Part shown: positions 37,035 through 44,786 of the stretch, piece by piece | Layout of the letters: each line of letters opens with the position of its first letter | Numbering within the stretch: position 1 is the first letter of the stretch | Assembly: GCF_006494535.1 (NCBI RefSeq) | Contig: NZ_VHIQ01000002.1 | Location: forward strand, 496,001 to 560,000 | Length of the DNA stretch: 64,000 bases | DNA from: Paucihalobacter ruber | Lineage (GTDB): Bacteria; Bacteroidota; Bacteroidia; Flavobacteriales; Flavobacteriaceae | Direction of reading: 5' to 3' | Position numbers and translations under genes: made by a program | The notes under the pieces: model-generated | Seen by the model: only the letters and a program-made list of their open reading frames with translations | What the model was told of the DNA's origin: nothing | Database searches by the model: none

Positions 37035-37391
37035 ATGTCTAGAGATCAAATACTAAAAGAACGTTGGGAACAAGTGGTTTCAAAATTATCGCAACAATTT
37101 GCCGAGGGCGACACCTTAGACCTCGATGCCATTATATATTTAATCGGACTCCAGGAGCTACAACAACCGCACAGGCAATTTACCAAAGACCAGAAGTTAG
37201 AGCTCATGCACATTGCCATTTGCCGCTTACTCGAACCTTATGGTTTTTATGATTTTGATTATATTGATAACGAAGGCTGGCCTCATTATAAAGTAAAAGA
37301 GCAATTGCCGTTTCTAAAATCGGGAGAACAAAGCATTCTCATGAAAGAAGCCATTGTTAACTATTTTTTAGAAACCGAATACATCGATTAA
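37035..37391 (+). CDS. Conserved hypothetical protein (118 aa)
   Basis: A 118-residue soluble, acidic, mostly helical protein without a signal peptide (MSRDQILKERWEQVVSKLSQ...). A conserved-looking segment near the C-terminus reads CRLLEPYGFYDFDYIDNEGWP. I do not recognise the family. It lies upstream of pheS with its own promoter, in a stable housekeeping context. Confidence 0.75.
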   Translation: MSRDQILKERWEQVVSKLSQQFAEGDTLDLDAIIYLIGLQELQQPHRQFTKDQKLELMHIAICRLLEPYGFYDFDYIDNEGWPHYKVKEQLPFLKSGEQSILMKEAIVNYFLETEYID

Positions 37392-37490
37392 TCGCGGTGT
37401 TACCCCTAATACCTTTCGGGTCGCACTTTCTACCCAACTTGTTGGGGACAACAATTGCTCAATCGCTAACACAGGTTTCGTAAAAAAAAC

Positions 37491-37498
37491 TAAATTTG
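37491..37498 (+). promoter_or_regulatory. Predicted -7 promoter element for pheS
   Basis: TAAATTTG matches TAnnTTTG, 45 bp upstream of the pheS start codon. Confidence 0.5.
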
Positions 37499-37543
37499 CA
37501 CTCCAATTCAAAAGATTAGGATTTTTGAATAAAACGTTAGGTT

Positions 37544-38563
37544 ATGATAGATCAAATCAAAGAGCATATAGAAAAAGTAGCGCAGTTTCAATCTACTTCA
37601 GCACAGGAAATAGAAGCATTTCGTATAGAATACCTTGGTAAAAAAGGATTGCTCAATCAGTTTTTTGCAGCCTTTAAAAGTGTACCTAACGAACAGAAAA
37701 AAGATTTTGGTCTGGCAGTAAACGCCTTAAAAAATGCAGCCGAAGAAAAGGTGAATGCTCTTAAAGCCGTTTTAGAAAATCAGCAGTTGGCCAAAGGAAT
37801 ATACGGCGATTTATCTCGTCCCGGCGAACCTATTGCCATAGGTGCGAGACACCCAATTTCTATTGTAAAAAATCAAATTATCGACATCTTTTCTAGAATT
37901 GGATTTAATGTAAGCGAAGGTCCGGAAATTGAAGACGACTGGCACAATTTTACGGCATTAAACTTGCCCGAATACCATCCGGCACGCGATATGCAGGACA
38001 CCTTTTTTATTCAAACCAACCCCGATATTTTGTTGCGTACCCACACCAGTTCAGTGCAAGTGCGTTATATGGAAAGCAACAAACCACCTATTAGAACCAT
38101 TTCGCCTGGCAGAGTATATCGAAACGAAGCTATTTCGGCGCGTTCGCATTGTTTTTTCCATCAGGTAGAAGGCTTGTATATTGATAAAAATGTGAGCTTT
38201 GCCGATTTAAAACAAACCCTTCAATATTTCACTACCGAGATGTTTGGTAAGTCTAAAATCAGGTTGCGTCCTTCGTATTTTCCGTTTACTGAGCCCAGTG
38301 CCGAAGTAGATGTGTATTGGGGATTAGAAACCGAAACTGATTATAAAATGACCAAAGGAACCGGCTGGCTCGAAATTATGGGTTGTGGTATGGTAGACCC
38401 GAATGTGTTGGAAAATTGCGGTATCGATTCAAAAACCTATTCCGGATTTGCCTTTGGTATGGGTATAGATCGCATTGCTCTACTGTTGCACCAAATTAGC
38501 GATATTAGATTGCTCAGCGAAAACGATGTGCGTTTTCTGGAGCAGTTTAAAAGTGCGTTTTAA
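37544..38563 (+). CDS. pheS: Phenylalanine--tRNA ligase subunit alpha
   Basis: A 339-residue class II synthetase subunit: N-terminal coiled coil (1-85), then the catalytic core with motif 1 (HPISIVKNQIIDIFSRIGF), motif 2 (RTISPGRVYRNEAISARSH) and motif 3 (GFAFGMGIDRIALLLH). It pairs with PheT (not in this window) to charge tRNA-Phe. Length and motif order are canonical. Confidence 0.97.
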   Translation: MIDQIKEHIEKVAQFQSTSAQEIEAFRIEYLGKKGLLNQFFAAFKSVPNEQKKDFGLAVNALKNAAEEKVNALKAVLENQQLAKGIYGDLSRPGEPIAIGARHPISIVKNQIIDIFSRIGFNVSEGPEIEDDWHNFTALNLPEYHPARDMQDTFFIQTNPDILLRTHTSSVQVRYMESNKPPIRTISPGRVYRNEAISARSHCFFHQVEGLYIDKNVSFADLKQTLQYFTTEMFGKSKIRLRPSYFPFTEPSAEVDVYWGLETETDYKMTKGTGWLEIMGCGMVDPNVLENCGIDSKTYSGFAFGMGIDRIALLLHQISDIRLLSENDVRFLEQFKSAF

Positions 38564-38609
38564 TTTTTCTCTCTAACAAATATTGAACAAAACAACCATA
38601 ATTAGTGTT

Positions 38610-38626
38610 CTCCTCCTTTGGAGGAG
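38610..38626. repeat. Short palindrome before a small gene
   Basis: CTCCTCC-TTT-GGAGGAG forms a stem of up to 7 bp with a 3-nt loop, followed by AGAGGAGG just before the ATG at 38639. The last part could act as a Shine-Dalgarno sequence, unusual for Bacteroidota, and could pair with the palindrome's C-rich arm. Confidence 0.55.
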
Positions 38627-38638
38627 TTAGAGGAGGCC

Positions 38639-39034
38639 ATGAAAAAAGACATCCAAATCCCCGAAGTTAAAGATGTGCACATTGCCGCGGTTCAAGAATT
38701 GCATCCTGAGTTTAAGGCTTTAGACTGGAACATCTACCTCATCAACAACCTACCCGAACCACTTGAAATAGTAATTATAGTTACCAAAGGGTTTAAAGAC
38801 CATAAAAGTACCGCACAAACCAGACACCAAATAAAACTGCTACCTGCCAAAAGTTATGCTAAAATAGAATGGCTTCAAGAAGATTTGTTAGCCATTAATA
38901 ACACTTACAGCGTTAGCTTTTTTAAAGATGGTAGTATGTACCACCGCAACTTTGTATTAAAAGCGAATACGGTAAAACCGCACTCGCTAAGGGCTGTTCC
39001 TTTATTAACGGCTAAAGGGGTTTTGGCAGAGTGA
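38639..39034 (+). CDS. Conserved hypothetical protein (131 aa)
   Basis: A 131-residue soluble protein (MKKDIQIPEVKDVHIAAVQE...) predicted mostly beta, with IYLINNLPEPLEIVIIVTKG and LPAKSYAKIEWLQEDL. I do not recognise the domain. The frame also opens at a TTG (38618), but the ATG at 38639 follows an AGAGGAGG stretch and gives a sensible N-terminus. It lies after pheS and ends just before a strong bidirectional terminator. Confidence 0.7.
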   Translation: MKKDIQIPEVKDVHIAAVQELHPEFKALDWNIYLINNLPEPLEIVIIVTKGFKDHKSTAQTRHQIKLLPAKSYAKIEWLQEDLLAINNTYSVSFFKDGSMYHRNFVLKANTVKPHSLRAVPLLTAKGVLAE

Positions 39035-39044
39035 ATATCAATAA

Positions 39045-39077
39045 AAACCTCACAGGTTTCAAAAACCTGTGAGGTTT
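39045..39077. terminator. Bidirectional terminator (CCTCACAGG hairpin)
   Basis: AAACCTCACAGGTT and AACCTGTGAGGTTT form a perfect 14-bp stem with A and T flanks on both sides. It serves the plus-strand gene ending at 39034 and the minus-strand island. Related hairpins end the other units of the island (41838, 43540). Confidence 0.85.
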
Positions 39078-39083
39078 AAAATT

Positions 39084-39322
39084 TTAATCATGTTTTGAAT
39101 CTTCGTCAATACTCAAATCTAATATGGTAATTGATGAAATTGGGTCTAAACTATTGAAAACACCAGAAATGCTTTTCTTTGGTTTTTCATTTAATTGCCT
39201 TGTATATCTCTTTCAAATCCGCTATCACATTCAGAGACAATTTGTTGCAACGATTCAACCCATTCTTCACCCTCGGGACATTGTGGCACACAATTGTTAT
39301 TCTCATTTCTTATATAGCCTGT
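39084..39322 (-). pseudogene. Mosaic of two decayed gene fragments
   Basis: Two fragments are joined on the minus strand. 39193-39322 is a 130-bp diverged copy of 40541-40670, encoding the Cys-rich segment of the M23 lipoprotein (NNNCVPQCPEGEEWVESLQQ). 39084-39179 is a copy of 41877-41972, the C-terminal tail of the 198-residue lipoprotein (SGVFNSLDPISSITILDLS). They are not in one frame and neither has a start. This is the debris of earlier island modules, next to the terminal hairpin. Confidence 0.85.
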
Positions 39323-39534
39323 TTAAAAACCCCTTTAAATGGTTATTTTCTAAATGTGTTTGATTACATAAACAGGGTGTTAATTCTATATATTACAGCC
39401 TAATACCGTCAAGATAAAAATTTAAAAGAATAAAGAGAAATACATATGAATAAAGGTAGTCAAACGATGATTTCTTATTTTGAACCATTTTATTTGGTTG
39501 TAAAACTTTGGTTTCGGTATCAACATAAAACCAA

Positions 39535-40014
39535 TTAATAACTATTTACCTCAATTGACGTTATCCAATTAAAATCATTATATTCTATTGTAATAAAACG
39601 ATCGTATTCTATTATATTAATAATTAAAGCATTATTTGATTTATTGAGAAAACTTAATGGGAACAATAATTCCGTCGCATTTATATTTTGGTTTACAGTA
39701 ATACCGTTGTTAAAAACACTGAATGCGCTACTATAAATCCTAAAGTAATGTAAAGAATCATCAACGAACCAAAATGTACCACCATCATATTGGTAAACTA
39801 AGGCATTTTTATCAGATATTTCAAAATATTCATTTTTGATTGAAACTGGTATGCCAAACAATGTGGTGAAATTTTCTGTACTCATTCCTAATATGATATT
39901 ATTATTAACCGTAATATCGTTCTTACTTATAGCATTAATTTGTCCATTACAATTTAAAAATGTTAAATAACAAATTATTGATATAATTCCTGTTTTTATG
40001 TTAATTGCAGTCAT
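39535..40014 (-). CDS. Hypothetical exported protein, partner of the M23 lipoprotein
   Basis: A 159-residue protein with a hydrophobic N-terminus (ISIICYLTFLNCNGQ, weak lipobox or signal peptidase I site). The mature part is acidic and beta-rich (ILGMSTENFTTLFGIPVSI ... GTFWFVDDSLHYFRIYSS). No family is recognised. Its start overlaps the end of the M23 gene by 14 bp, so the two are translationally coupled. A small exported protein in this slot could be an immunity or modulator protein for the peptidase, but that is inference. Confidence 0.65.
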   Translation of the reverse strand: MTAINIKTGIISIICYLTFLNCNGQINAISKNDITVNNNIILGMSTENFTTLFGIPVSIKNEYFEISDKNALVYQYDGGTFWFVDDSLHYFRIYSSAFSVFNNGITVNQNINATELLFPLSFLNKSNNALIINIIEYDRFITIEYNDFNWITSIEVNSY

Positions 40015-41404
40015 TTTCTATTGGGTTTTGGTTTTCGTCAAATTTTGTTAGAAGAAAATCTTCTGGATCCAAACTTTGAGTGTAATTCGAGTTATATATT
40101 TGAATATGAATATGAGGAATAATTCCTTTTTGAGCAGCATTACCAGTATTGCCGGTTAATCCAATGATTTGCCCCACTCCAATTGTTTGCCCTATTTCAA
40201 CAAATACACTATTAAGATGATTATATTTTATGTTATAGGTAGTACCGTTAATATTTGATGTTATAGTAATGAAGTTACCATAAGAATTTTTTCTATATTC
40301 TCCAGCTTCAAAAGAATTTCTCACATTTGTTACTGTACCTGAGTACATTGAAAATAGACTACTATTTAAGTCGCTTTTTACATCTAATCCATCATGTTTT
40401 TTTTCGCCGGCTCTACCTTCACAACTCGTAGATGCATCTACTCTTGTACATCCAAAAGTACCTCCCCGTTTTCCAGACAAGCCTGATGAGGCTATCTCAG
40501 GATTTAAAACAGGATCACCTTCACAAGGCTTTTTCACACAATTGCCTTGTACGTCTCTTACAAATCCGCTATCGCATTTAGGTGCACATTGTTGTAAAGA
40601 TTCAACCCATTCTTCACCCTCGGGACATTGTGGCACACAATTGTTATTATCATCTCTTATATAGCCTGTTGGGCAAGCATTAGGGTCTGAGTTATTACTG
40701 CCGCCCGGGCCGCTCCATTCGGCATCAATAGATTCGTTTTCGGGTTGATCTCCTTGTGAGAGTAAACAAAAATAACAGTAAATAACGTTTACTTTTATCT
40801 TTTTTGTAGAAGTTACAACTACTTCACCAAGTTCACCACACATGTTACAATCAACAAATTCCGGACACTCTTGGCAACCACCTGAACGAGAATAAACATT
40901 GCTACTCACACTAAAATTTTCGGGCAGTAAATATTGAGCTACATAATAACCATCCTCAACTTTTAGAGCGTTTAAAATGTTTCCATCTAAATCAGTAATT
41001 AAAACATCACCGTAAAAAGTATCGGTTTCGAAATTATTTTTAGAGAACATATTATAAACAGCAGTTTGAATAGTGTCGTTAATTTCAATCATTAAAATTC
41101 TGCTATTAGCATTCACAAACTGTGTTTGCACAGCAATGGTAGCAAGCATCTCATCTGAATTGATAAGACTGTCATATACAACAGCATCATCTATCTCGGT
41201 AACAAATGATGTGCCAGATCTATTCATAGTTATATTATTTTGAAGATGATAAAAGGCATCGGCTTTTGTAACTGTTTTTATATTTTGTTTGTTTACCGGC
41301 TCGAGCAGAATGTTATCTCGCTCGCAAGCCTGAAAAGTAATTAGTAATGCCACAAATATTAATAATACCCATAGCATGTTTTTAAAATAATAGACTTTTT
41401 GCAT
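40001..41404 (-). CDS. M23 family metallopeptidase lipoprotein with Cys-rich linker
   Basis: A 467-residue lipoprotein (LITFQAC, C27). Residues 30-180 form an unrecognised domain. Residues 187-297 are Cys-rich (CQECPEFVDCNMC, CVPQCPEGEEW, CAPKCDSGF). A motif GDPVLNPEIASSG followed by GGTFGCTR (about 296-321) precedes an M23/LytM domain. Its zinc and catalytic residues are H337 and D341 (HDGLD), H396 and H431/H433 (PHIHIQ). M23 enzymes cut peptidoglycan cross-bridges. The linker motif directly before a C-terminal M23 domain recalls modular Bacteroidetes proteins with exchangeable C-termini. Leader copy A lies 31 bp upstream. Either a self-wall hydrolase or an antagonistic effector is possible. 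Confidence 0.85.
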   Translation of the reverse strand: MQKVYYFKNMLWVLLIFVALLITFQACERDNILLEPVNKQNIKTVTKADAFYHLQNNITMNRSGTSFVTEIDDAVVYDSLINSDEMLATIAVQTQFVNANSRILMIEINDTIQTAVYNMFSKNNFETDTFYGDVLITDLDGNILNALKVEDGYYVAQYLLPENFSVSSNVYSRSGGCQECPEFVDCNMCGELGEVVVTSTKKIKVNVIYCYFCLLSQGDQPENESIDAEWSGPGGSNNSDPNACPTGYIRDDNNNCVPQCPEGEEWVESLQQCAPKCDSGFVRDVQGNCVKKPCEGDPVLNPEIASSGLSGKRGGTFGCTRVDASTSCEGRAGEKKHDGLDVKSDLNSSLFSMYSGTVTNVRNSFEAGEYRKNSYGNFITITSNINGTTYNIKYNHLNSVFVEIGQTIGVGQIIGLTGNTGNAAQKGIIPHIHIQIYNSNYTQSLDPEDFLLTKFDENQNPIENDCN

Positions 41405-41434
41405 TTACAAAGTATTAAATTAAACACAATTTTT

Positions 41435-41876
41435 TAGAAGTCATTAAAAAATGCTAGAAGTCTGTTTAGAAGTTTTAAGAAAAAAAACCGGCGCCGGTTG
41501 TGTTGCAACAGGTGTAAATACCAAAATAGGTTAGGACTTCTAAGACTAACTGCAAGAGGGATTTACACTGTAAATATATATATATATATATTAATAAATT
41601 ACAAATTTTTCAAAAAAATATTTTTCAAAAAACGGTAGAATTAAAACTATAAATGCCTTGAAAGTCTTGCTGTGCTTGACTCCAAAGTGAAATGTTAAAA
41701 TTTAATTTTAACGCATTGGTATTAAGAATATTGGGGAAATTCTCCAAAAATGCGGGTTATATTAATTTGTAATATAAGTTGTTTTAAGTCCTTTAAAAGC
41801 TAGTTTAATAAATTGTAAGATAGATTTTCATTAAAAAAAACCTCACAGGTTTCAAAAACCAGTGAGGTTTAAAATT
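41435..41876 (-). repeat. Island leader/spacer, copy A
   Basis: This spacer is homologous to copies B and C and fills the gap before the M23 gene. Reading toward the gene (minus strand) it holds a CCTCACAGG hairpin (41838-41870), an imperfect TGTTAAAATTT palindrome (41695-41714), a TA microsatellite (eight units, against four in B and C), TTTACA-G-TGTAAA, TGTTGCAACA, a CCGGCGCCGG palindrome followed by a T run, and three ACTTCTA repeats. The half nearest the gene (41435-41712) is nearly identical to B and C; the rest is diverged. Confidence 0.9.
41838..41870 (-). terminator. CCTCACAGG hairpin with one mismatch
   Basis: AAACCTCACAGG and CCAGTGAGGTTT form a stem with a single C-A mismatch. It directly follows the stop of the 198-residue lipoprotein gene, as a terminator of that unit. 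Confidence 0.7.
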
Positions 41877-42473
41877 TTAGTCATTTTTTGAATCTTCGTC
41901 AATACTCAAATCTAATATGGTGATTGATGAAATTGGGTCTAAACTATTGAAAACACCAGAAATACGTTTCCTTAATTTTTTGCCTAAAAATGTACCGTGT
42001 ACAATACGGATATGATAGCCATCTTGTTTTGTAGTCTTCGATTTATTAAAAGTCTCTTTGGTTATAAAATTATTAGATAAACTGTCAACAAGTTTTAATA
42101 TAGGCAATTGTGTCTCTTTAAGTTTATCAAGTTTTTTTTGATCAAGTAATTCTACTGTGTAATCAAAATCCTCATAACAATTTACGGTGTAAGACTTTTT
42201 ATTTTGAATGTCTTCTATAATAAAAATTGGGAATGACACCTCTTCTAAAGCTTGAAACACAGATACAAATGACTTCTGGTTTTCTATAGTTTTAATCAAT
42301 ATTGCGGCTTCCTTATTTTCAATCCACGGGTTGTAATACTCAATCCGGTCTTGGTTACTTACGTAAACTTTCGGGTTTTTAACTCCTGTAACTAATTTAA
42401 AAATTGGTTGACAGGAGACTAAGATTCCTAATACCAAAATCACAATTAAAAATATTTTAAATTTATTTTTCAT
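41877..42473 (-). CDS. Hypothetical lipoprotein (198 aa)
   Basis: A lipoprotein (LGILVSC, C21) whose mature part starts QPIFKLVTGVKNPKVYVSNQDRI and contains YYNPWIENKEAAILI and VNCYEDFDYTVELLD. The pattern matches a group of flavobacterial single-domain lipoproteins of unknown function (SCQP...GVK-PK start). Its start overlaps the upstream 196-residue gene by 11 bp, so the two form a coupled pair. A decayed copy of its C-terminal tail survives at 39084-39179. Confidence 0.75.
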   Translation of the reverse strand: MKNKFKIFLIVILVLGILVSCQPIFKLVTGVKNPKVYVSNQDRIEYYNPWIENKEAAILIKTIENQKSFVSVFQALEEVSFPIFIIEDIQNKKSYTVNCYEDFDYTVELLDQKKLDKLKETQLPILKLVDSLSNNFITKETFNKSKTTKQDGYHIRIVHGTFLGKKLRKRISGVFNSLDPISSITILDLSIDEDSKND

Positions 42474-43053
42474 AGACGTTTAAATCGACATAGCCATAAG
42501 GATAATCATTATTTGTTTGGAATATATAGTCATCTGCTAATATAAATAATGATTTTGAGAATCCAAGAGGAGTTGATATTTCTGAAGGAATTAAAACATC
42601 ATCATCATCTTTAGAAATAAATACACCTGACTGATAATTTTTTGGGGGTTCTAAAAAGGAAAGTCTTATAACTAACGGACTTGTTGTAGGTGCAAAAGAT
42701 AGAAATGTAGTCTCCTCATCACCTTTTAATACTTCGTAATTTTCGATGAATTTATTTAATGATGATTTACATTTAACTTTAACTGTAACCTCCTTAAATT
42801 TGAAGTTGCATATCCCAAAACTTTGGGTACAAGGTGCTACATTATTACTTTCGCTCCATCTTTCTCCTCTATGTAATTTTCCTACAAACTTTACTTTTAC
42901 CTCGTCTACAGTGCAATCTTCAGCCTCTTCTGTCCGCATTAAAGCTGTATCTTCATTAGTTATTTCGGTTACTTCATTTTCAGTTGAGCATGAATTGGTT
43001 AATAATACTGTGACCAGTAATAATTTGAATATTAATAAATTATAATTTTTCAT
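42463..43053 (-). CDS. Hypothetical lipoprotein (196 aa)
   Basis: A lipoprotein (LLTNSC, C22) with an acidic N-terminal stretch (TENEVTEITNEDTALMRTEEAEDC) and a predicted beta-rich mature part with four further Cys (C47, then CTQSFGICNF and VKVKCKSS). No family is recognised. It is the first gene after leader copy B and is coupled with the 198-residue lipoprotein by an 11-bp overlap. Confidence 0.7.
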   Translation of the reverse strand: MKNYNLLIFKLLLVTVLLTNSCSTENEVTEITNEDTALMRTEEAEDCTVDEVKVKFVGKLHRGERWSESNNVAPCTQSFGICNFKFKEVTVKVKCKSSLNKFIENYEVLKGDEETTFLSFAPTTSPLVIRLSFLEPPKNYQSGVFISKDDDDVLIPSEISTPLGFSKSLFILADDYIFQTNNDYPYGYVDLNVYEK

Positions 43054-43125
43054 TATTTAAATTTTTTGTCATCCAAGATTTTCATGGATTAACTAATTAA
43101 ACATAAACGTTTAGAAGATTTGCTC

Positions 43126-43551
43126 TAGAAGTCATTAAAAAATGCTAGAAGTCTGTTTAGAAGTTTTAAGAAAAAAAACCGGCGCCGGTTGTGTTGCAAC
43201 AGGTGTAAATACCAAAATAGGTTAGGACTTCTAAGACTAACTGCAAGAGGGATTTACACTGTAAATATATATATTAATAAATTACAAATTTTTCAAAAAA
43301 ATAATTTTCAAAAAACGGTAGAATTAAAACTATAAATGCCTTGAAAGTCTTGCTGTTCTTGACTCCAAAGTGAAATGTTAAAATTTAAATTTTAACATCA
43401 TGGGATTAAGTTGATTAGTGGACATCTTAAAAAATTTGGATGATATATTAATTTGAAAACAGGTGTTATTAAGCCCTTTCAGGGTTTCGAACCCTGAAAG
43501 GGCTGGATTTAAATTGTAGGATATGTTTTATCATTAAAAAACCTCACAGGT
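43126..43551 (-). repeat. Island leader/spacer, copy B
   Basis: Nearly identical to copy C at a fixed offset of 2540 bp over about 425 bp, without indels that I can see; the gene-proximal 280 bp also match copy A. It carries all elements listed for copy A, with four TA units, a full 22-bp palindrome (43376-43397, TGTTAAAATTT and its complement), and the CCCTTTCAGGG hairpin. It begins 73 bp upstream of the 196-residue lipoprotein gene. Confidence 0.92.
43472..43504. terminator. AGCCCTTTCAGGG hairpin in copy B
   Basis: AGCCCTTTCAGGGTT and AACCCTGAAAGGGCT form a perfect 15-bp stem with loop TCG. The same element is at 46012-46044 in copy C and is missing from copy A. Confidence 0.75.
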
Positions 43552-43570
43552 TATCGAAACCTGTGAGGTT
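43540..43570. terminator. CCTCACAGG hairpin after the 191-residue lipoprotein gene
   Basis: AACCTCACAGGTT and AACCTGTGAGGTT form a perfect 13-bp stem with loop ATCGA. It lies just after the stop of the minus-strand gene ending at 43590. Confidence 0.8.
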
Positions 43571-43589
43571 ATAAATAAGATATTCATAA

Positions 43590-44165
43590 TTAATTTAAAT
43601 CAACATATTTGGAAATATACTCCTCAAAGCCTAAAAATCTTAGATCTGTTTCAGTCGCAGGATTAGGCTGGTATTCAGACTTTCTAATCTTTTTTAAATT
43701 TTTGGTCATAGTTTTTATGAATTCTCTGTTTTTATTAAGGACGCCTTTAACGTCTACTTGACTAGATAAACGCTCATCATTTTCAATTATTTTAATTACA
43801 TTTTCTATTAGTGATGGGCTCGGTAATTGATCATCAAATATGTCGTTTAAAATAAGTTGGTAAGCATTTTGGTTAGTTTTCAAGAGAAATTCTTTTTCCT
43901 TAATCAGTTTACCAATTATTTGAACCTTTCCAACTTTAAAAAACTCTTCATCTCTGTACTGATTTAATTTATTATTGTAAAAATCGTACAAATAATTTAT
44001 ATCATCACTATGTAATGCCATAAGAATAGGATGATAACTCGGAGCAAAGGGATTTAATTGAGTAAGCAATTCTTTAGATGTAGAATCAATTTCATTTATT
44101 GTTGGCTCGCTATTTTCACACGAGGCAAGAGAAACAATAAACATGAGTAAAATTAAATTTTTCAT
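43590..44165 (-). CDS. Hypothetical lipoprotein (191 aa)
   Basis: A lipoprotein (IVSLASC, C16) with an all-helical, charged mature part (PILMALHSDDINYLYDFYNNKL ... NAYQLILNDIFDDQLPSPS) and the C-terminus FLGFEEYISKYVDLN. No family is recognised. A decayed tail of a paralogue lies at 46141-46203. It is the last gene of the unit that starts after leader copy C. Confidence 0.7.
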   Translation of the reverse strand: MKNLILLMFIVSLASCENSEPTINEIDSTSKELLTQLNPFAPSYHPILMALHSDDINYLYDFYNNKLNQYRDEEFFKVGKVQIIGKLIKEKEFLLKTNQNAYQLILNDIFDDQLPSPSLIENVIKIIENDERLSSQVDVKGVLNKNREFIKTMTKNLKKIRKSEYQPNPATETDLRFLGFEEYISKYVDLN

Positions 44166-44184
44166 ATTTCAATAATTTTTCGGT

Positions 44185-44388
44185 TTAACAACAATAGGCT
44201 TGTGCTGCAGCTCCTGATGTTTCACAGTAGTCAATAAATTCGAGATTACCTGATGAATCATAATAAACTTCCCCAAAATGACCGCAACCCACAGGAGTTC
44301 CACTGTAACAACCTTCACCAGCCCCAACTTGATAGGAGGCACCTGTGCCAGCAAATGAGCTGATAAAAACCCTTGTAGAAATTATTGT
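44185..44388 (-). pseudogene. C-terminal remnant of a small Cys-rich exported peptide
   Basis: An open frame without a usable start, closed upstream by TAG (44389-44391). It reads ...GASYQVGAGEGCYSGTPVG, CGHFGEVYYDSSGNLEFIDY, and ends AQAYCC. The GEGCYSG and final CC resemble the tails of small flavobacterial Cys-rich secreted peptides (the NVEALA-like type) by my reading. The N-terminal signal part is missing, so I treat it as a truncated gene. Confidence 0.55.
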
Positions 44389-44445
44389 CTAAAAGGGTTT
44401 TATTACGTGTGTAGGGTATTAATTCTTGAGACTATGCAGTCTGAT

Positions 44446-44775
44446 TCAATTAAGGCTATAAAAAACAACCAAAACTAATAGTAATGTTATACCTAAATAC
44501 AGGTAGTCGAAAAACGAATTTTTTATTTTATAAAATTGATAACTATACCAAAAACCAATTATTAGTAATGGAGATATAAACCAAAGACTATATACATTAA
44601 TTGAATTAAATGAGATTGTATAAATCAAATAAACAGCCAAAATAATGTTACTAATATAAAGTATTTTACCAAATTTTATTTTACTTATAATTCCTTTATT
44701 TATAACATAATGTTGGTAATAATAATAAAGACTTAATAAAGTCACTATTGTAAATATGTACATTTCATTGGTCAT
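44446..44775 (-). CDS. Hypothetical four-helix membrane protein (109 aa)
   Basis: A very hydrophobic protein with about four transmembrane segments (MYIFTIVTLLSLYYYYQHYV, ILYISNIILAVYLIYTISF, YSLWFISPLLIIGFWYSYQF, YLYLGITLLLVLVVFYSLN). No family is recognised. It lies between the 217-residue lipoprotein gene and the Cys-rich remnant. An inverted repeat (AAAACCCTT/AAGGGTTTT, 44366-44401) downstream may terminate its transcript. Confidence 0.6.
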   Translation of the reverse strand: MTNEMYIFTIVTLLSLYYYYQHYVINKGIISKIKFGKILYISNIILAVYLIYTISFNSINVYSLWFISPLLIIGFWYSYQFYKIKNSFFDYLYLGITLLLVLVVFYSLN

Positions 44776-44786
44776 GATATGACAAG

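Noticed and set aside
39124-39403. Plus-strand frames in the 39-kb interval
   Set aside because: They are antisense to the decayed fragments, whose homology is clear on the minus strand.
44169-44354. 61-residue minus-strand frame (MLAQVPPIKLG...)
   Set aside because: It is out of frame with the Cys-rich remnant (44185-44388), which has the protein-like composition and the better family resemblance.
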